Made by a program: the position numbers and the translations under genes. Positions 26,771-34,992 of a DNA stretch of 64,000 nucleotides are shown here, in pieces. Within the stretch, counting starts at the first letter, position 1. Every line of letters begins with the position of its first letter. The stretch spans positions 79,227 to 143,226 of the forward strand of contig NZ_MCGG01000025.1 in NCBI RefSeq assembly GCF_001746755.1, in the 5' to 3' direction. The notes beneath the pieces were generated by a model. It had not been told where the DNA came from. It ran no database searches and worked only from the letters and a program-made list of their open reading frames with translations. Source of the DNA: Magnetovibrio blakemorei. GTDB lineage: Bacteria > Pseudomonadota > Alphaproteobacteria > Rhodospirillales > Magnetovibrionaceae.

Positions 26771-27592
26771 TCAGTATGTCCGGACCTCAAACAGGCCGTC
26801 CAGGGCTAAAATGGGCCGCAGGGCATCGGCCAGTATATCGGCCCAATGGCTGGCGTCTTCAGGGGTTGCGCAATGGTCTTGGCGAATTTCGACGGCGCAA
26901 TTGGCGAGACCGCCCGCCCCCCCGTGGGTGTTGATGGTGTAAGCGATATCGCGGCCCGAATACGGTTCGTTGTCACCAATGCGCAAGCCGTCCCAAAGGC
27001 CTAGATTTTCGATTAAGGGCACCGCCAAACGTGGATCGCGGTTCCACAACACACCAATATCCCAGATGCGGTCTTGGCCGTTCATGGTGGGGGTGAAGCT
27101 GTGAATGGAAAACACGGCTGGGGGCTTGTCGTCGCGCCGCCACAGCGCGGCGATTTCTCGATTAATGGCGGCGTGATAGGGAGTGTGCAAGGATTCGACC
27201 CGACACTGAACTTGTTCTTCGCTGAGGTCCTGGTTGCCGGGAATTAGGATGTTGTCACTGATGGTGGGAATGCAGCTCGGATCACTGGGCAGGCGGTTTA
27301 CGTCGATGACAAGGCGTGAATAGGTGCTCATCACCGCACGTGCATTCAAACGGTCGGCCAAGCGGCGTGTGATCAGCTCCGCACCAATGTCATAGGCGAT
27401 GTGTTTGTCAAAGTTCCCGTTCGCCAAACCCAGGTCGCCCAGAGCGCGGGGCACCCGACGGTTGGCGTGATCCGAAACGATGATCAGTGGAGCCTCGCCG
27501 CCCGGATTGTAAATTTCGAACGCGCCGCACTCATCGTCTCCCAAAAGGGCAAGGCTGCACTTGGGCGGGGTTTCTTCGATCAGTGTGCTCAT
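26771..27592 (-). CDS. N-formylglutamate amidohydrolase family protein
   Basis: About 273 residues from the ATG at 27592; a GTG at 27628 is an alternative start. The sequence has SDHANRRVPRALGDLG near the start, FSIHSFTPTMNG in the middle and VEIRQD near the end, the metal and substrate motifs of the FGase family. These enzymes hydrolyse N-formylglutamate in histidine breakdown or related N-acylated amino acids. It is 36 bases upstream of the YbdK-like gene and probably co-transcribed. Confidence 0.9.
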   Translation of the reverse strand: MSTLIEETPPKCSLALLGDDECGAFEIYNPGGEAPLIIVSDHANRRVPRALGDLGLANGNFDKHIAYDIGAELITRRLADRLNARAVMSTYSRLVIDVNRLPSDPSCIPTISDNILIPGNQDLSEEQVQCRVESLHTPYHAAINREIAALWRRDDKPPAVFSIHSFTPTMNGQDRIWDIGVLWNRDPRLAVPLIENLGLWDGLRIGDNEPYSGRDIAYTINTHGGAGGLANCAVEIRQDHCATPEDASHWADILADALRPILALDGLFEVRTY

Positions 27593-27655
27593 GAGACCAG
27601 TATAGAAGATTTTCACCCCCGTGGGCACCGGGAATCAAACGTGGATCTGTCGGAC

Positions 27656-27689
27656 AAAAAAATGCACGCCCCGCAGGACGTGCATTTTT
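27656..27689 (-). terminator. rho-independent terminator downstream of the membrane-bound globule-like gene
   Basis: Arms AAATGCACG and CGTGCATTT surround a ten-base loop; on the minus strand seven T residues follow. It lies about 50 bases past the stop of the gene at 27739-29319 and ahead of the amidohydrolase gene. Confidence 0.85.
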
Positions 27690-27700
27690 AAGAAAGAAAC

Positions 27701-27733
27701 CAAAAGCCGATTTGTGTTTTCAGGCGGCTTTTG
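27701..27733. terminator. second hairpin with T tract
   Basis: Arms CAAAAGCCG (27701-27709) and CGGCTTTTG (27725-27733) flank a 15-base loop, with a seven-T run on the plus strand and a T-rich stretch on the minus strand. It is immediately downstream of the stop codon of the minus-strand gene, so two terminators act in series. Confidence 0.7.
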
Positions 27734-27738
27734 TTTTT

Positions 27739-29319
27739 TTATTGGGCAGGTGTCGGAGCAACTGCGGGAGCGGGCATCGGATACGGAGCCGGGCCATAAC
27801 CATAGGGCGTCGGGCCGTAAGGACCGTATCCGTTATAACCGTTGTAGCCATTGTAACCGTTCCAGCCGTTGTAGCCGTTACCGCTGCCATACCCGTTGCC
27901 GGACATTCGGCTGCTGGAGCGACCAGAGAAGTTCATGTTGAAGTTGCCATCGGCGTTACCGTCGCCGGCACCTTGTCCATACCCGTTGCCGTTGCCGTAA
28001 CCATAGCCATTGCCGTTGCCGTAGCCATACCCGTTGTCACCATAGCCGTAAGGTGCGCCGTAAGGCACGACGGGAGCATTGGCGATGGCCGGAGCGCCAG
28101 CATTGTCGGCTGTCGGGGCGTCAGGAGCTTTTGCTGCATTTTCGGTCGGTGCAGCGTTCGGGTTGCCCATCATGCCATATGGAGCCTGACCATGAGACGG
28201 GCCAAATGACGGGTGGTTTTGCATGTTGCCGTACGGCCCCATACCATTGCCCATGCCGTTACCCATATTTTGATGCATGTTGTCCATCATGTCTTGGTTC
28301 ATGTCAGGGTTCATGCCTTGGTGCATACCATTCATACCCGGGTTCATGCCGGGGTTCATACCCGGGTTCATGCTGGGGTACATGCCTTGGGGCATTTCAC
28401 CCATTTGCGCTTGAGCGGTGGTGCTTTGTTGAGCAGCGTCGGCTTGGGCGGAATTTGTAGGCGCCACAGCAGCTTCTTTTGCGGTAGAAGTGTCGGATGT
28501 CATGGCTTTGGTGGTTTCGGTGCTGGTGTTGGACTGTTCAAATCCGAAGTAGTCCTGAACACTATCTTGCTGGGCAAAACCATAAACGGCCAAGACCAGC
28601 ACGGCGGCGAGTGCCAGATAGCCGGGCTCTTTGAAAACACTGCGGTTGTTGACAGGGGCCGAGAAGGCTTTTGCAGCAGGTTTCGCAGCGGAAGCTGCAG
28701 CAGCAGGCTTTGCAGCAGGGGCAGCAGCAGCTGCGGGTTTTGTGGCCTCAGCTTTGGCAGGCTCTGCTTTGGCGGCAGGCTTTGCTTCTGTTTTGGTGGG
28801 CGTTGTTGCGGCGGCTTTGGCCGGAGCCGGTTTGGCAGCAGCTTTTTTTGCAGGTGCCTTTTTCGCCGGTGCTTTCTTGGCGACAGCTTTGGCTTCAGCT
28901 TTTACGGGGGCCGCTTTTGCAGGAGCCGCTTTCGGAGCTTCCGCTTTTGCAGGCTCGGTCGGGGCAGGGGTGGTTTCGGTTTTATCAGTCGTCATGTTGA
29001 TAACCTCCATTGGGGCGGGCGCTGTGGCACGTGGCTTTGTGGGCATTTGGGTGTGCGCAACGACGGTCGCCGAGTTGTTGTGACGGGAAGCCTTTTGGGC
29101 ATTGATGGGGGACGCATTGATGGGGCCGTCATCACCAGCCAGTTCTTTGGCTGCGGATATGATGAGTGTGGCGCGCTCTTCATCAAAGCCGGGAACGGTA
29201 GCGAGCTTGGCCGGATCGGCCATCGCGACATCGTCAATTCGGGTATATCCAGCTTCCATAAGGCGCACAGCAGCGGCTTGACCAACACCACGAATATCAC
29301 TCAGTGTAGGCTTTTCCAT
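27739..29319 (-). CDS. HhH / Ala-Lys-Pro-rich / membrane-anchored sulfur-globule-like protein
   Basis: 526 residues with five parts: a helix-hairpin-helix region (1-62, resembling NusA C-terminal repeats: GVGQAAAVRLMEAGYTRI, GFDEERATLIISAAKEL); an Ala/Lys/Pro-rich histone-H1-like stretch (118-220); one membrane helix (233-249); a Met-rich segment with MNPG repeats (310-362); and a Gly/Asn/Tyr-rich end with NFNMNFSGR, like sulfur globule proteins. Positive charges before the helix put the N-terminus in the cytoplasm and the repeats in the periplasm. A strong GGAGG site precedes an internal ATG at 28995, so a shorter form lacking HhH may be made. The whole-protein family is not recognised. Confidence 0.8.
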   Translation of the reverse strand: MEKPTLSDIRGVGQAAAVRLMEAGYTRIDDVAMADPAKLATVPGFDEERATLIISAAKELAGDDGPINASPINAQKASRHNNSATVVAHTQMPTKPRATAPAPMEVINMTTDKTETTPAPTEPAKAEAPKAAPAKAAPVKAEAKAVAKKAPAKKAPAKKAAAKPAPAKAAATTPTKTEAKPAAKAEPAKAEATKPAAAAAPAAKPAAAASAAKPAAKAFSAPVNNRSVFKEPGYLALAAVLVLAVYGFAQQDSVQDYFGFEQSNTSTETTKAMTSDTSTAKEAAVAPTNSAQADAAQQSTTAQAQMGEMPQGMYPSMNPGMNPGMNPGMNGMHQGMNPDMNQDMMDNMHQNMGNGMGNGMGPYGNMQNHPSFGPSHGQAPYGMMGNPNAAPTENAAKAPDAPTADNAGAPAIANAPVVPYGAPYGYGDNGYGYGNGNGYGYGNGNGYGQGAGDGNADGNFNMNFSGRSSSRMSGNGYGSGNGYNGWNGYNGYNGYNGYGPYGPTPYGYGPAPYPMPAPAVAPTPAQ

Positions 29320-29444
29320 CAGCGGCCTTGTCCGTTCATCATTAGAATCTCGGGCTTCACAAAAAATAGGCGCGTGTAAGAAAGCAAAAAAGCCGACAGC
29401 ATCGTCAGCTCATCCTTCCTGAACACCAACAGTTAAGCAACGAT

Positions 29445-29474
29445 CACACCGAGTTGCAAGAGCAACCCGGTGTG
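29445..29474 (-). terminator. stem-loop downstream of secreted globule-like gene
   Basis: Arms CACACCGAGTTGC (29445-29457) and GCAACCCGGTGTG (29462-29474) pair with a single mismatch around a four-base loop, 11 bases past the stop of the gene at 29486-29935. There is no clean T run, so it may be a weak terminator or an mRNA-stabilising structure between this gene and the one downstream. Confidence 0.6.
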
Positions 29475-29485
29475 ACGATGTTTGC

Positions 29486-29935
29486 TTATTTGTTTTCGGC
29501 AGGAGCCGGAGCTTGCTGACCCTGAGGACCAAACTGGCCATAAGGTGCATAGCCCTGAGGAGCTTGACCGTAAGGCGCCTGCTGCGGTGCGCCGTAGCCA
29601 TAAGGTGCATAGCCGTAAGGTGCGCCGTTGTAGCCGTTGTAGCCATTGAAGCCGTTCGCGCCATTGTAGCCGTTATAACCGCTACCGTTGTAGCCGTTGT
29701 AACCGTTGCCAGCAGCGTTGCCGTTGCCTTTACCGGACATGGAGAAGTTGAACGCGCCGTCGCCGCCGCCGTTGCCATTGCCATAACCGTTGCCGTTGCC
29801 GTTGCCCCAGCCGTTGCCGTTGTTGTAACCGTTGCCGTTGCCATTGTTCCAGCCCCAGAAAGCCTGAGCGGAGGTGGCGGACAGAGCTGCAACGCCGATG
29901 ATGCTGGCGATAGCGATTGTTTTGATGCTTTTCAT
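29486..29935 (-). CDS. secreted sulfur-globule-like Gly/Asn/Tyr-rich protein
   Basis: 149 residues from the ATG at 29935, with GAGGATC about ten bases upstream. A Sec signal peptide ends at AQA (residue 25) before FWGWNNGNG. The mature protein is built from NGNGY and NGYNGY repeats, with FNFSMSGKG in the middle and APYGYAPYG near the end. The aromatic start and the FxxxxSG(K/R) motif match sulfur globule family proteins, structural periplasmic proteins that coat stored sulfur. It is upstream of, and co-directional with, the membrane-bound relative, sharing repeat types. Confidence 0.8.
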   Translation of the reverse strand: MKSIKTIAIASIIGVAALSATSAQAFWGWNNGNGNGYNNGNGWGNGNGNGYGNGNGGGDGAFNFSMSGKGNGNAAGNGYNGYNGSGYNGYNGANGFNGYNGYNGAPYGYAPYGYGAPQQAPYGQAPQGYAPYGQFGPQGQQAPAPAENK

Positions 29936-30355
29936 AAACGTGATCCTCAATAAGTTTGCAATGTTGACCTTCTTGGAAACCCACCATGGGCACCAAGATT
30001 TAATTTTGAACTTTTTTGGGGGTACTTTTTTTATGGGGCTCTTTGCGGCCGGGCGCTATTTATTAGCTGCAACTTATTTAGAATAATCTAATACACGCGT
30101 CAACGTCTTAATTCACCGTCTCTACAACTTTTTCGGACATCTAGGCGTTAAGAAGTCATTAACTATCTGGAATCTCACCCAGATTCAGAAAGCAGAACAA
30201 CAAAAAAATATTTCAGAAATTGGCGCGAAATGGGCAAGCCTTTGGGGGGATGCGAAGGTAAACTCCAAAACTTACCTTCATTGGCGAATTGTTCACGGAG
30301 TCTGATGGGCGCTTCCATGAATCGGTACGGTGACATACGACCAAGCGGCTGACCT

Positions 30356-30415
30356 CCAGCTTGTTGTTTGCCAGTTTGTTGTTTGCCAGTTTGTTGTTTG
30401 TCAGTTTGTTGTTTG
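30356..30415. repeat. 15-bp minisatellite, four units
   Basis: Four head-to-tail copies of CCAGTTTGTTGTTTG; the first and last each differ by one base. On the minus strand the unit would encode KQQTG. The period is a multiple of three. It lies in a region without a convincing gene. Confidence 0.9.
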
Positions 30416-30519
30416 TACGGGGGGCGTGGGTGATGACCTGCCCTTAAATTAAAGTAATCCACACGGATTGAGCGTTTCGGATTTATGTGAAGCGCTAACC
30501 TATGGGGCAAATTGGGGGC

Positions 30520-30565
30520 TTTACAGAAGGGATCGATATTTATATGTTAGTTATAGGTAACTAAC
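30520..30565 (+). promoter_or_regulatory. promoter with overlapping TetR-type operator
   Basis: A TTTACA element (30520-30525), a 17-base spacer and TATGTT (30543-30548) make a plausible sigma-70 promoter. A perfect palindrome GTTAGTTATAGGTAACTAAC (30546-30565) overlaps its -10 element and the expected start point, an ideal place for repression. The TetR regulator encoded at 31099-31725 in the same operon is the natural candidate to bind it. Confidence 0.65.
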
Positions 30566-30675
30566 TAAATGGGCGTGACCATGTTTTGTGGATACCCTTT
30601 TGGGCCTGGAGGCGCTTAAGTCAGGCAGCCTGTTTTGAGCCGTGATGAATCAGATATTGATGATGGAGATATGTC

Positions 30676-31080
30676 ATGCATTCCGTTAAGCGCCCGCACT
30701 GGATGACGGGTCTTGTGATAGTTTCCGGCGCTTTTGGTGCCATGACGATTTATTCCGGCGGGGCGGTTCTTTTTGTTGATGGAGCTGCACGGGCCGCGGC
30801 GGGCAACTACGTGCCATTTGTGCTGTGGTTTAATTTTATGGCCGGTTTTGCGTATTTGATTGCGGCGTATGGCCTCTTTAGATTGCGGCCGTGGACGGTT
30901 CCGGTGTCGACCGCGATTGCGGTCCTGAGTTTGGCCGTGTTTGCCGCCTTCGGCGTCTACGTCATCAGTGGCGGTGCGTTCGAGGCGCGTACGGTGGTGG
31001 CGATGACGGTGCGTTGCACTTTATGGATAGTCATTGCCATAGTCCTCAAGACTTCCACCAGCCTAAAACAACCGCGTTAA
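30676..31080 (+). CDS. small four-helix membrane protein
   Basis: 134 residues with four predicted membrane helices (about 10-32, 45-67, 73-96 and 105-125) and no catalytic motif. Start chosen at the ATG with GGAGA upstream. It is the first gene behind the putative TetR operator and precedes the regulator by 18 bases, so it should be part of the exporter operon. Family not recognised; it may be an accessory to the efflux system. Confidence 0.75.
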   Translation: MHSVKRPHWMTGLVIVSGAFGAMTIYSGGAVLFVDGAARAAAGNYVPFVLWFNFMAGFAYLIAAYGLFRLRPWTVPVSTAIAVLSLAVFAAFGVYVISGGAFEARTVVAMTVRCTLWIVIAIVLKTSTSLKQPR

Positions 31081-31098
31081 ATCAAAAAGGGGGTTCAT

Positions 31099-31725
31099 AT
31101 GGGCGCGAGAAAGACCGCAGAAGAGCGCAAAGACCAAATTGTTGAAACGGCCATTCGGCTGGCCGATGAAGTGGGGCCGGACCGCCTGACGACGGACATG
31201 ATTGCCAAGGCGGTCGGCCTGACGCAGCCCGGTATTTTCAGGCATTTTTCTAAAAAGGAATACATTTGGCAGGCCGTCGCGGTTCATCTGAGTGGGCAAA
31301 TGAGCAAGGCCTGGGGCAAGGCGCAAGACGCAAAGACTTCACCTGTAGACCAGCTTCAAGCCGTGGTCATGGCCCAACTCGATCTTATTCAAAAAACACC
31401 GGCCCTTCCGGGAATTATCTTTTCTCGTGAATTGCACATCGAGAACAAAATTCTGCGGCAAGCATTTTACAAAATCATGAACCATTTTCACACGCGGTTG
31501 ACGAAAATAATCGAGGCCGCGATCGAAGAGGGACAGTTCAAGCAAGACCTTCCTTCTGAAGACGCTGCATTTCTGTTGATTGGCATGATCCAGTCGCTTG
31601 CCATGCGGTGGTCGCTCAGTGGTCGAACGATTGATTTGCCGACCACGGGAGCCCGTCTGCTTGCGCTTCAACTGGAAGGTTTTGCAGCACCGGGCGCCAC
31701 GCAACAAAACGGAACAAAACGATGA
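31099..31725 (+). CDS. TetR/AcrR family transcriptional regulator
   Basis: 208 residues with an N-terminal TetR DNA-binding domain (about 8-55; LTTDMIAKAVGLTQPGIFRHFSKKEYIWQAV) and an all-helical ligand-binding C-terminal domain. It is encoded inside the exporter operon, overlapping the adaptor gene by four bases, and probably represses the operon from the palindrome at 30546-30565 until an exported compound binds. Confidence 0.93.
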   Translation: MGARKTAEERKDQIVETAIRLADEVGPDRLTTDMIAKAVGLTQPGIFRHFSKKEYIWQAVAVHLSGQMSKAWGKAQDAKTSPVDQLQAVVMAQLDLIQKTPALPGIIFSRELHIENKILRQAFYKIMNHFHTRLTKIIEAAIEEGQFKQDLPSEDAAFLLIGMIQSLAMRWSLSGRTIDLPTTGARLLALQLEGFAAPGATQQNGTKR

Positions 31726-32888
31726 CACAGAAAAGGCGTTGGATACTCGGACTTGGCATTGTGGTTGGACTCGCCGCCATTGTGATCGGCGTGATCAAAA
31801 TTGTGCCGCTAAAGGTGGAGGTGGCGCAGACGGAACAAAACGTTCCCGTACAGGTCTTCGGTCTGGGAACGGTCGAGGCCCGTATCCTGTCTGACGTCGG
31901 GTTTCAGACGAACGGCACGCTTGTCGAGCTGTTAGCTGATCAAGGTCAAAGGGTGCGCGAGGGAACCGTCTTGGCTCGCCTTGATGATCGCGAGCAACAG
32001 GCTCGCTTGGTCAAAGCCGCAGCTGGCGTCACCAATGCTCGTGCGATGCTGGAAAGTGCGGAGGCCGGATTGGTTAAGGCGAAGACGGTCCTCAAGCTCA
32101 AGGAATCCATCAACACCCGTCGCCAGACCTTGCTCAGAAGCGGGGCGACCACCAAAGAGGAAGCCGACAACGCGCTGACGGAGGCTCAATCCGCGCGCGC
32201 AGATCTGTTGATCGCGGAAAGCAATATTTCAATCGCCAAGGCCAGCGTGGAGAACGCACAAGCAGAGCATGACTACCAAAGTGTGTTGCTGGACAACTTC
32301 ACCTTGAGCGCCCCTTACGATGCTCTGGTCGTCTCGCGGACCAACGAACTCGGCACAGTTCTCAATATGGGCGTGCCGCTGTTCAAGCTTGTTAAGGCCG
32401 ACACCGTTTGGGTGCTCGGCTACATCGACGAAGGTCGCGCCGGACACATTGAAATCGGCCAGCAAGTCGAAATCCATTTGCGCTCGCGCCCGGATCGCTA
32501 CTTTGCCGGACACGTGGCGCGCATCGACATCGAAAGCGATCGCGCCAATGAAGAGCGTCGCGTCTATGCTGTATGCGACGAATGCCCCGACCAATTTCAT
32601 TTGGGGGAACAGGCCGAAATGACGATTACCGTTGATACTTTGGAAACGGCTGTGCTGGTTCCGGAAATCGCCGTTGACGGCCTGGATGCCCAGCGGCAGC
32701 GGGGCGTCGTGTGGGTGGTCCAGGACGGTGAATTGAAGCGTCGAACGGTTGGATTTGGCTATCAAACTCTGGACGCCCGCCTGGAAATTATTTCCGGCTT
32801 GGAAACAGGGGATGAAGTCGTAATCAAACGCGTTAAGGGGCTTAAGGAGACACGTGCGGTCACTGTGAACGAGGTGACCGAGCGATGA
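31722..32888 (+). CDS. HlyD-family periplasmic adaptor of an ABC exporter
   Basis: 388 residues: an N-terminal membrane anchor (about 7-27), a barrel-sandwich/biotinyl-lipoyl-like region, a long helical hairpin (about 90-180) and a beta-barrel domain (VWVLGYIDEGRAGHIEIGQQVEI). Such adaptors connect an inner membrane pump to an outer membrane channel. The combination with an FtsX-type permease and a LolD-like ATPase is the DevBCA arrangement. It overlaps its neighbours on both sides by four bases. Confidence 0.92.
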   Translation: MTQKRRWILGLGIVVGLAAIVIGVIKIVPLKVEVAQTEQNVPVQVFGLGTVEARILSDVGFQTNGTLVELLADQGQRVREGTVLARLDDREQQARLVKAAAGVTNARAMLESAEAGLVKAKTVLKLKESINTRRQTLLRSGATTKEEADNALTEAQSARADLLIAESNISIAKASVENAQAEHDYQSVLLDNFTLSAPYDALVVSRTNELGTVLNMGVPLFKLVKADTVWVLGYIDEGRAGHIEIGQQVEIHLRSRPDRYFAGHVARIDIESDRANEERRVYAVCDECPDQFHLGEQAEMTITVDTLETAVLVPEIAVDGLDAQRQRGVVWVVQDGELKRRTVGFGYQTLDARLEIISGLETGDEVVIKRVKGLKETRAVTVNEVTER

Positions 32889-34018
32889 ATCTGGCCTACC
32901 GGGATATCAAGCATAACTTGGGACGCTTCCTGCTGACCTGTTTTGGTCTCAGCCTTTTGCTGGGCGTGGTGTTGTCGATGATCGGCATTTATCGTGGTTT
33001 GGTCGATGATGCGTTGACCTTGGTGCGGGCGCCGAACGCAGACATCTGGGTTGTTGAAACCGGCACCCTTGGCCCTTTCGCCGAAGCCTCCCGCATTCCC
33101 GGGAATACGCGTGAAGACATTGCCCGCATCGCCGGTGTCACGGCGGCGGGGGCAATGAATTTTCAGTCGGTGCAAACGCAGCGTCATGGTCAAGAACTGC
33201 GTCTTTATGTCGTTGGCTATGAATTGGGCCATCCTGGCGGCCCCATCAACATCGTTGAGGGACGCAACATCGGCCGCGACCGTTATGAAGCCGTGGCGGA
33301 CCTGGGGCTCGGCGTAAAGACCGGCGAAACTCTGCAGCTCGGGCGTACGGCGTTCAAAATTGTCGGCCTGACGGAAGGCATGGTGGCTTCAGGTGGCGAT
33401 CCCTTGCTTTACATGACCCTGCGCGACTCACAGCAGCTTCAGTTCGAACTGTCACCATCCGCTGTGCGTAAGGAGCGTGCGCGGGGGGCGCGGCCTGGAA
33501 GTGCCGATACGGTCAACGCCGTGGTCGCACAGGTTTCTGCGAACATTGCACCGGAAACCGTCGTCCAAGATATCAAGCGTTGGAAACACCTTGCGGCCAT
33601 GTCTCAGGTGGAGCAGGAAACGTTACTAACGCAATCCGTGGTGGATCGGGCGCGAAAGCAAATTGGGCTTTTTACCGCCATTCTTTTGGTCGTGTCGGCG
33701 GTGATTATTGCGCTGATCGTTTACACCATGACCATGGACAAAATCCGCGAAATCGCCACCCTTAAGCTGATTGGCGCGCCGGACCGCACCATCATTGGCA
33801 TGGTGATCCAGCAATCCGTCGCCATGGGCGTGATCGGCTTTGGCTTTGGTGCCTTGTTGATCGTCAACATAAAGGATTACTTCCCCCGCCGCGTCGTACT
33901 TCAACCCGAAGACGGTTTGGCGTTGGCCGGCGTTATCTTGATCGTTTGTCTATTATCCAGCGCCTTGGGTGTGCGTCTGGCGCTGAAGATCGATCCCGCA
34001 TCGGCAATGGGGGGCTGA
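32885..34018 (+). CDS. DevC-like ABC exporter permease (FtsX/MacB fold)
   Basis: 377 residues with an N-terminal membrane helix (about 18-38), a large periplasmic domain and three C-terminal helices (from about 265). The conserved segment DKIREIATLKLIGAPDRTIIGMV matches the FtsX family loop that contacts the ATPase. It should form the membrane part of the exporter with the adjoining ATPase. Confidence 0.92.
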   Translation: MNLAYRDIKHNLGRFLLTCFGLSLLLGVVLSMIGIYRGLVDDALTLVRAPNADIWVVETGTLGPFAEASRIPGNTREDIARIAGVTAAGAMNFQSVQTQRHGQELRLYVVGYELGHPGGPINIVEGRNIGRDRYEAVADLGLGVKTGETLQLGRTAFKIVGLTEGMVASGGDPLLYMTLRDSQQLQFELSPSAVRKERARGARPGSADTVNAVVAQVSANIAPETVVQDIKRWKHLAAMSQVEQETLLTQSVVDRARKQIGLFTAILLVVSAVIIALIVYTMTMDKIREIATLKLIGAPDRTIIGMVIQQSVAMGVIGFGFGALLIVNIKDYFPRRVVLQPEDGLALAGVILIVCLLSSALGVRLALKIDPASAMGG

Positions 34019-34021
34019 GCG

Positions 34022-34723
34022 ATGACGACAACGCCACAATCACCGCTGATAGAATTGAAACATATCTCCAAGCATTATGGCGAAGGTGAGACCCGTGTCG
34101 ATGCCCTGCGGGATGTTAGTCTTGAGGTGTATCCCGGGCAAGTGATCGGCCTGCTTGGACCGAGTGGCTCGGGAAAAACGACGTTGCTCAACATCATCGG
34201 CTGCATCGTCGAGGCCAGTTCCGGATGGGCAAAACTTGATGGCGACGTGATCTACGACAATGCCTGGATGAAATCGGATTTACGCCGTTTACGTCTGGAC
34301 AAGGTTGGCTTTATTTTCCAATTTCATAATTTGTTGCCGTTCCTTAATTCTATGGAAAATGTGTCCGTTGTACTCGACCTTGCGGGGGTTCCCGCCGATC
34401 GGGCAAAGCAACGCGCTCAAGAACTTTTGGAATACTTGGAAGTGGGCCATCGCCGTGACGCCTATCCCGCGCATTTATCGGGTGGTGAGGCGCAACGTGT
34501 CGCCATCGCCCGCGCATTGGCGAACAACCCACGCATCATTCTCGCCGATGAACCCACCGCGGCGTTGGATTCCGAACGCGCCCTCATCGTTATGAAACTG
34601 CTGCGCAAATTGGCCGTCGAACAGGATGCTGCGGTTTTGGCGGTGACCCATGACGAAAAAATCTACGACCAGTTTGATCGCATTTTTCATGTCAGGGACG
34701 GACAATTGGTGACCGAAGACTGA
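34022..34723 (+). CDS. DevA/LolD-like ABC exporter ATPase
   Basis: 233 residues with Walker A GPSGSGKTTLL, signature LSGGEAQRVAIARA, Walker B IILADEPTAALD and the switch His in VTHDE. It closely follows the permease gene (three bases) and completes a DevBCA-type exporter. DevBCA systems export glycolipids or other amphiphiles; the substrate here cannot be predicted. Confidence 0.95.
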   Translation: MTTTPQSPLIELKHISKHYGEGETRVDALRDVSLEVYPGQVIGLLGPSGSGKTTLLNIIGCIVEASSGWAKLDGDVIYDNAWMKSDLRRLRLDKVGFIFQFHNLLPFLNSMENVSVVLDLAGVPADRAKQRAQELLEYLEVGHRRDAYPAHLSGGEAQRVAIARALANNPRIILADEPTAALDSERALIVMKLLRKLAVEQDAAVLAVTHDEKIYDQFDRIFHVRDGQLVTED

Positions 34724-34882
34724 ATAGGGCTGTTAACGATATGATTTTAAGAGCAAAAGCTACCCAATATCCCCGCCTTTCGCCCACCTTTACCGGCATG
34801 TCCATGCCAAGCTCAGCCTTTTGTTACCAAATTAACTTTTGGCTATGGCGTGCTGGTGCCTTATTTTTATTTGGGGGAAAAA

Positions 34883-34930
34883 TGGTGCCGCCGGACAGAA
34901 TCGAACTGTCGACCTCACCCTTACCAAGGG
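34883..34930 (-). repeat. tRNA-Thr 3'-end copy (putative att site, left)
   Basis: 48 bases identical to the 3' part of the tRNA-Thr gene at 54699-54746 (CCA end through the 3' side of the anticodon loop), in the same orientation, with five more identical A residues outside the tRNA. It lacks the 5' half and so is not a tRNA gene. Duplicated tRNA 3' ends are the footprint of tyrosine-recombinase integration. Confidence 0.9.
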
Positions 34931-34992
34931 GACGTATTCCTACCTTTTTCGCCACTTATGACTAAGAAAATTGCGGTTTTACAAACATGTTT

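Larger units (their letters stand above)
29936..30675. other. long intergenic region with promoters and a minisatellite
   Basis: This gap of about 740 bases is AT-rich at its left end, where the promoter of the secreted globule-like gene should lie. It carries a four-unit 15-bp tandem repeat at 30356-30415 and the promoter and operator of the exporter operon at 30520-30565. A minus-strand open frame of 111 codons (30175-30510) crosses the repeat but has no homology I recognise. Confidence 0.6.

Noticed and set aside
28213..29379. Long plus-strand open frame antisense to the globule-like gene
   Set aside because: Its composition (Arg/Cys/Gly-rich) mirrors the repeats on the other strand; a shadow frame.
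30356..30415. CRISPR array
   Set aside because: The units are 15 bases, directly abutting and without spacers; no cas genes are present.
30175..30510. 111-codon minus-strand open frame
   Set aside because: Its middle is just the translated 15-bp repeat, it has no clear ribosome binding site, and the rest has no recognisable pattern.
34883..34930. tRNA gene on the minus strand
   Set aside because: Only the 3' half of tRNA-Thr is present; the D arm and 5' acceptor strand are missing, so it is an att-like repeat. The same holds for 49525-49572.
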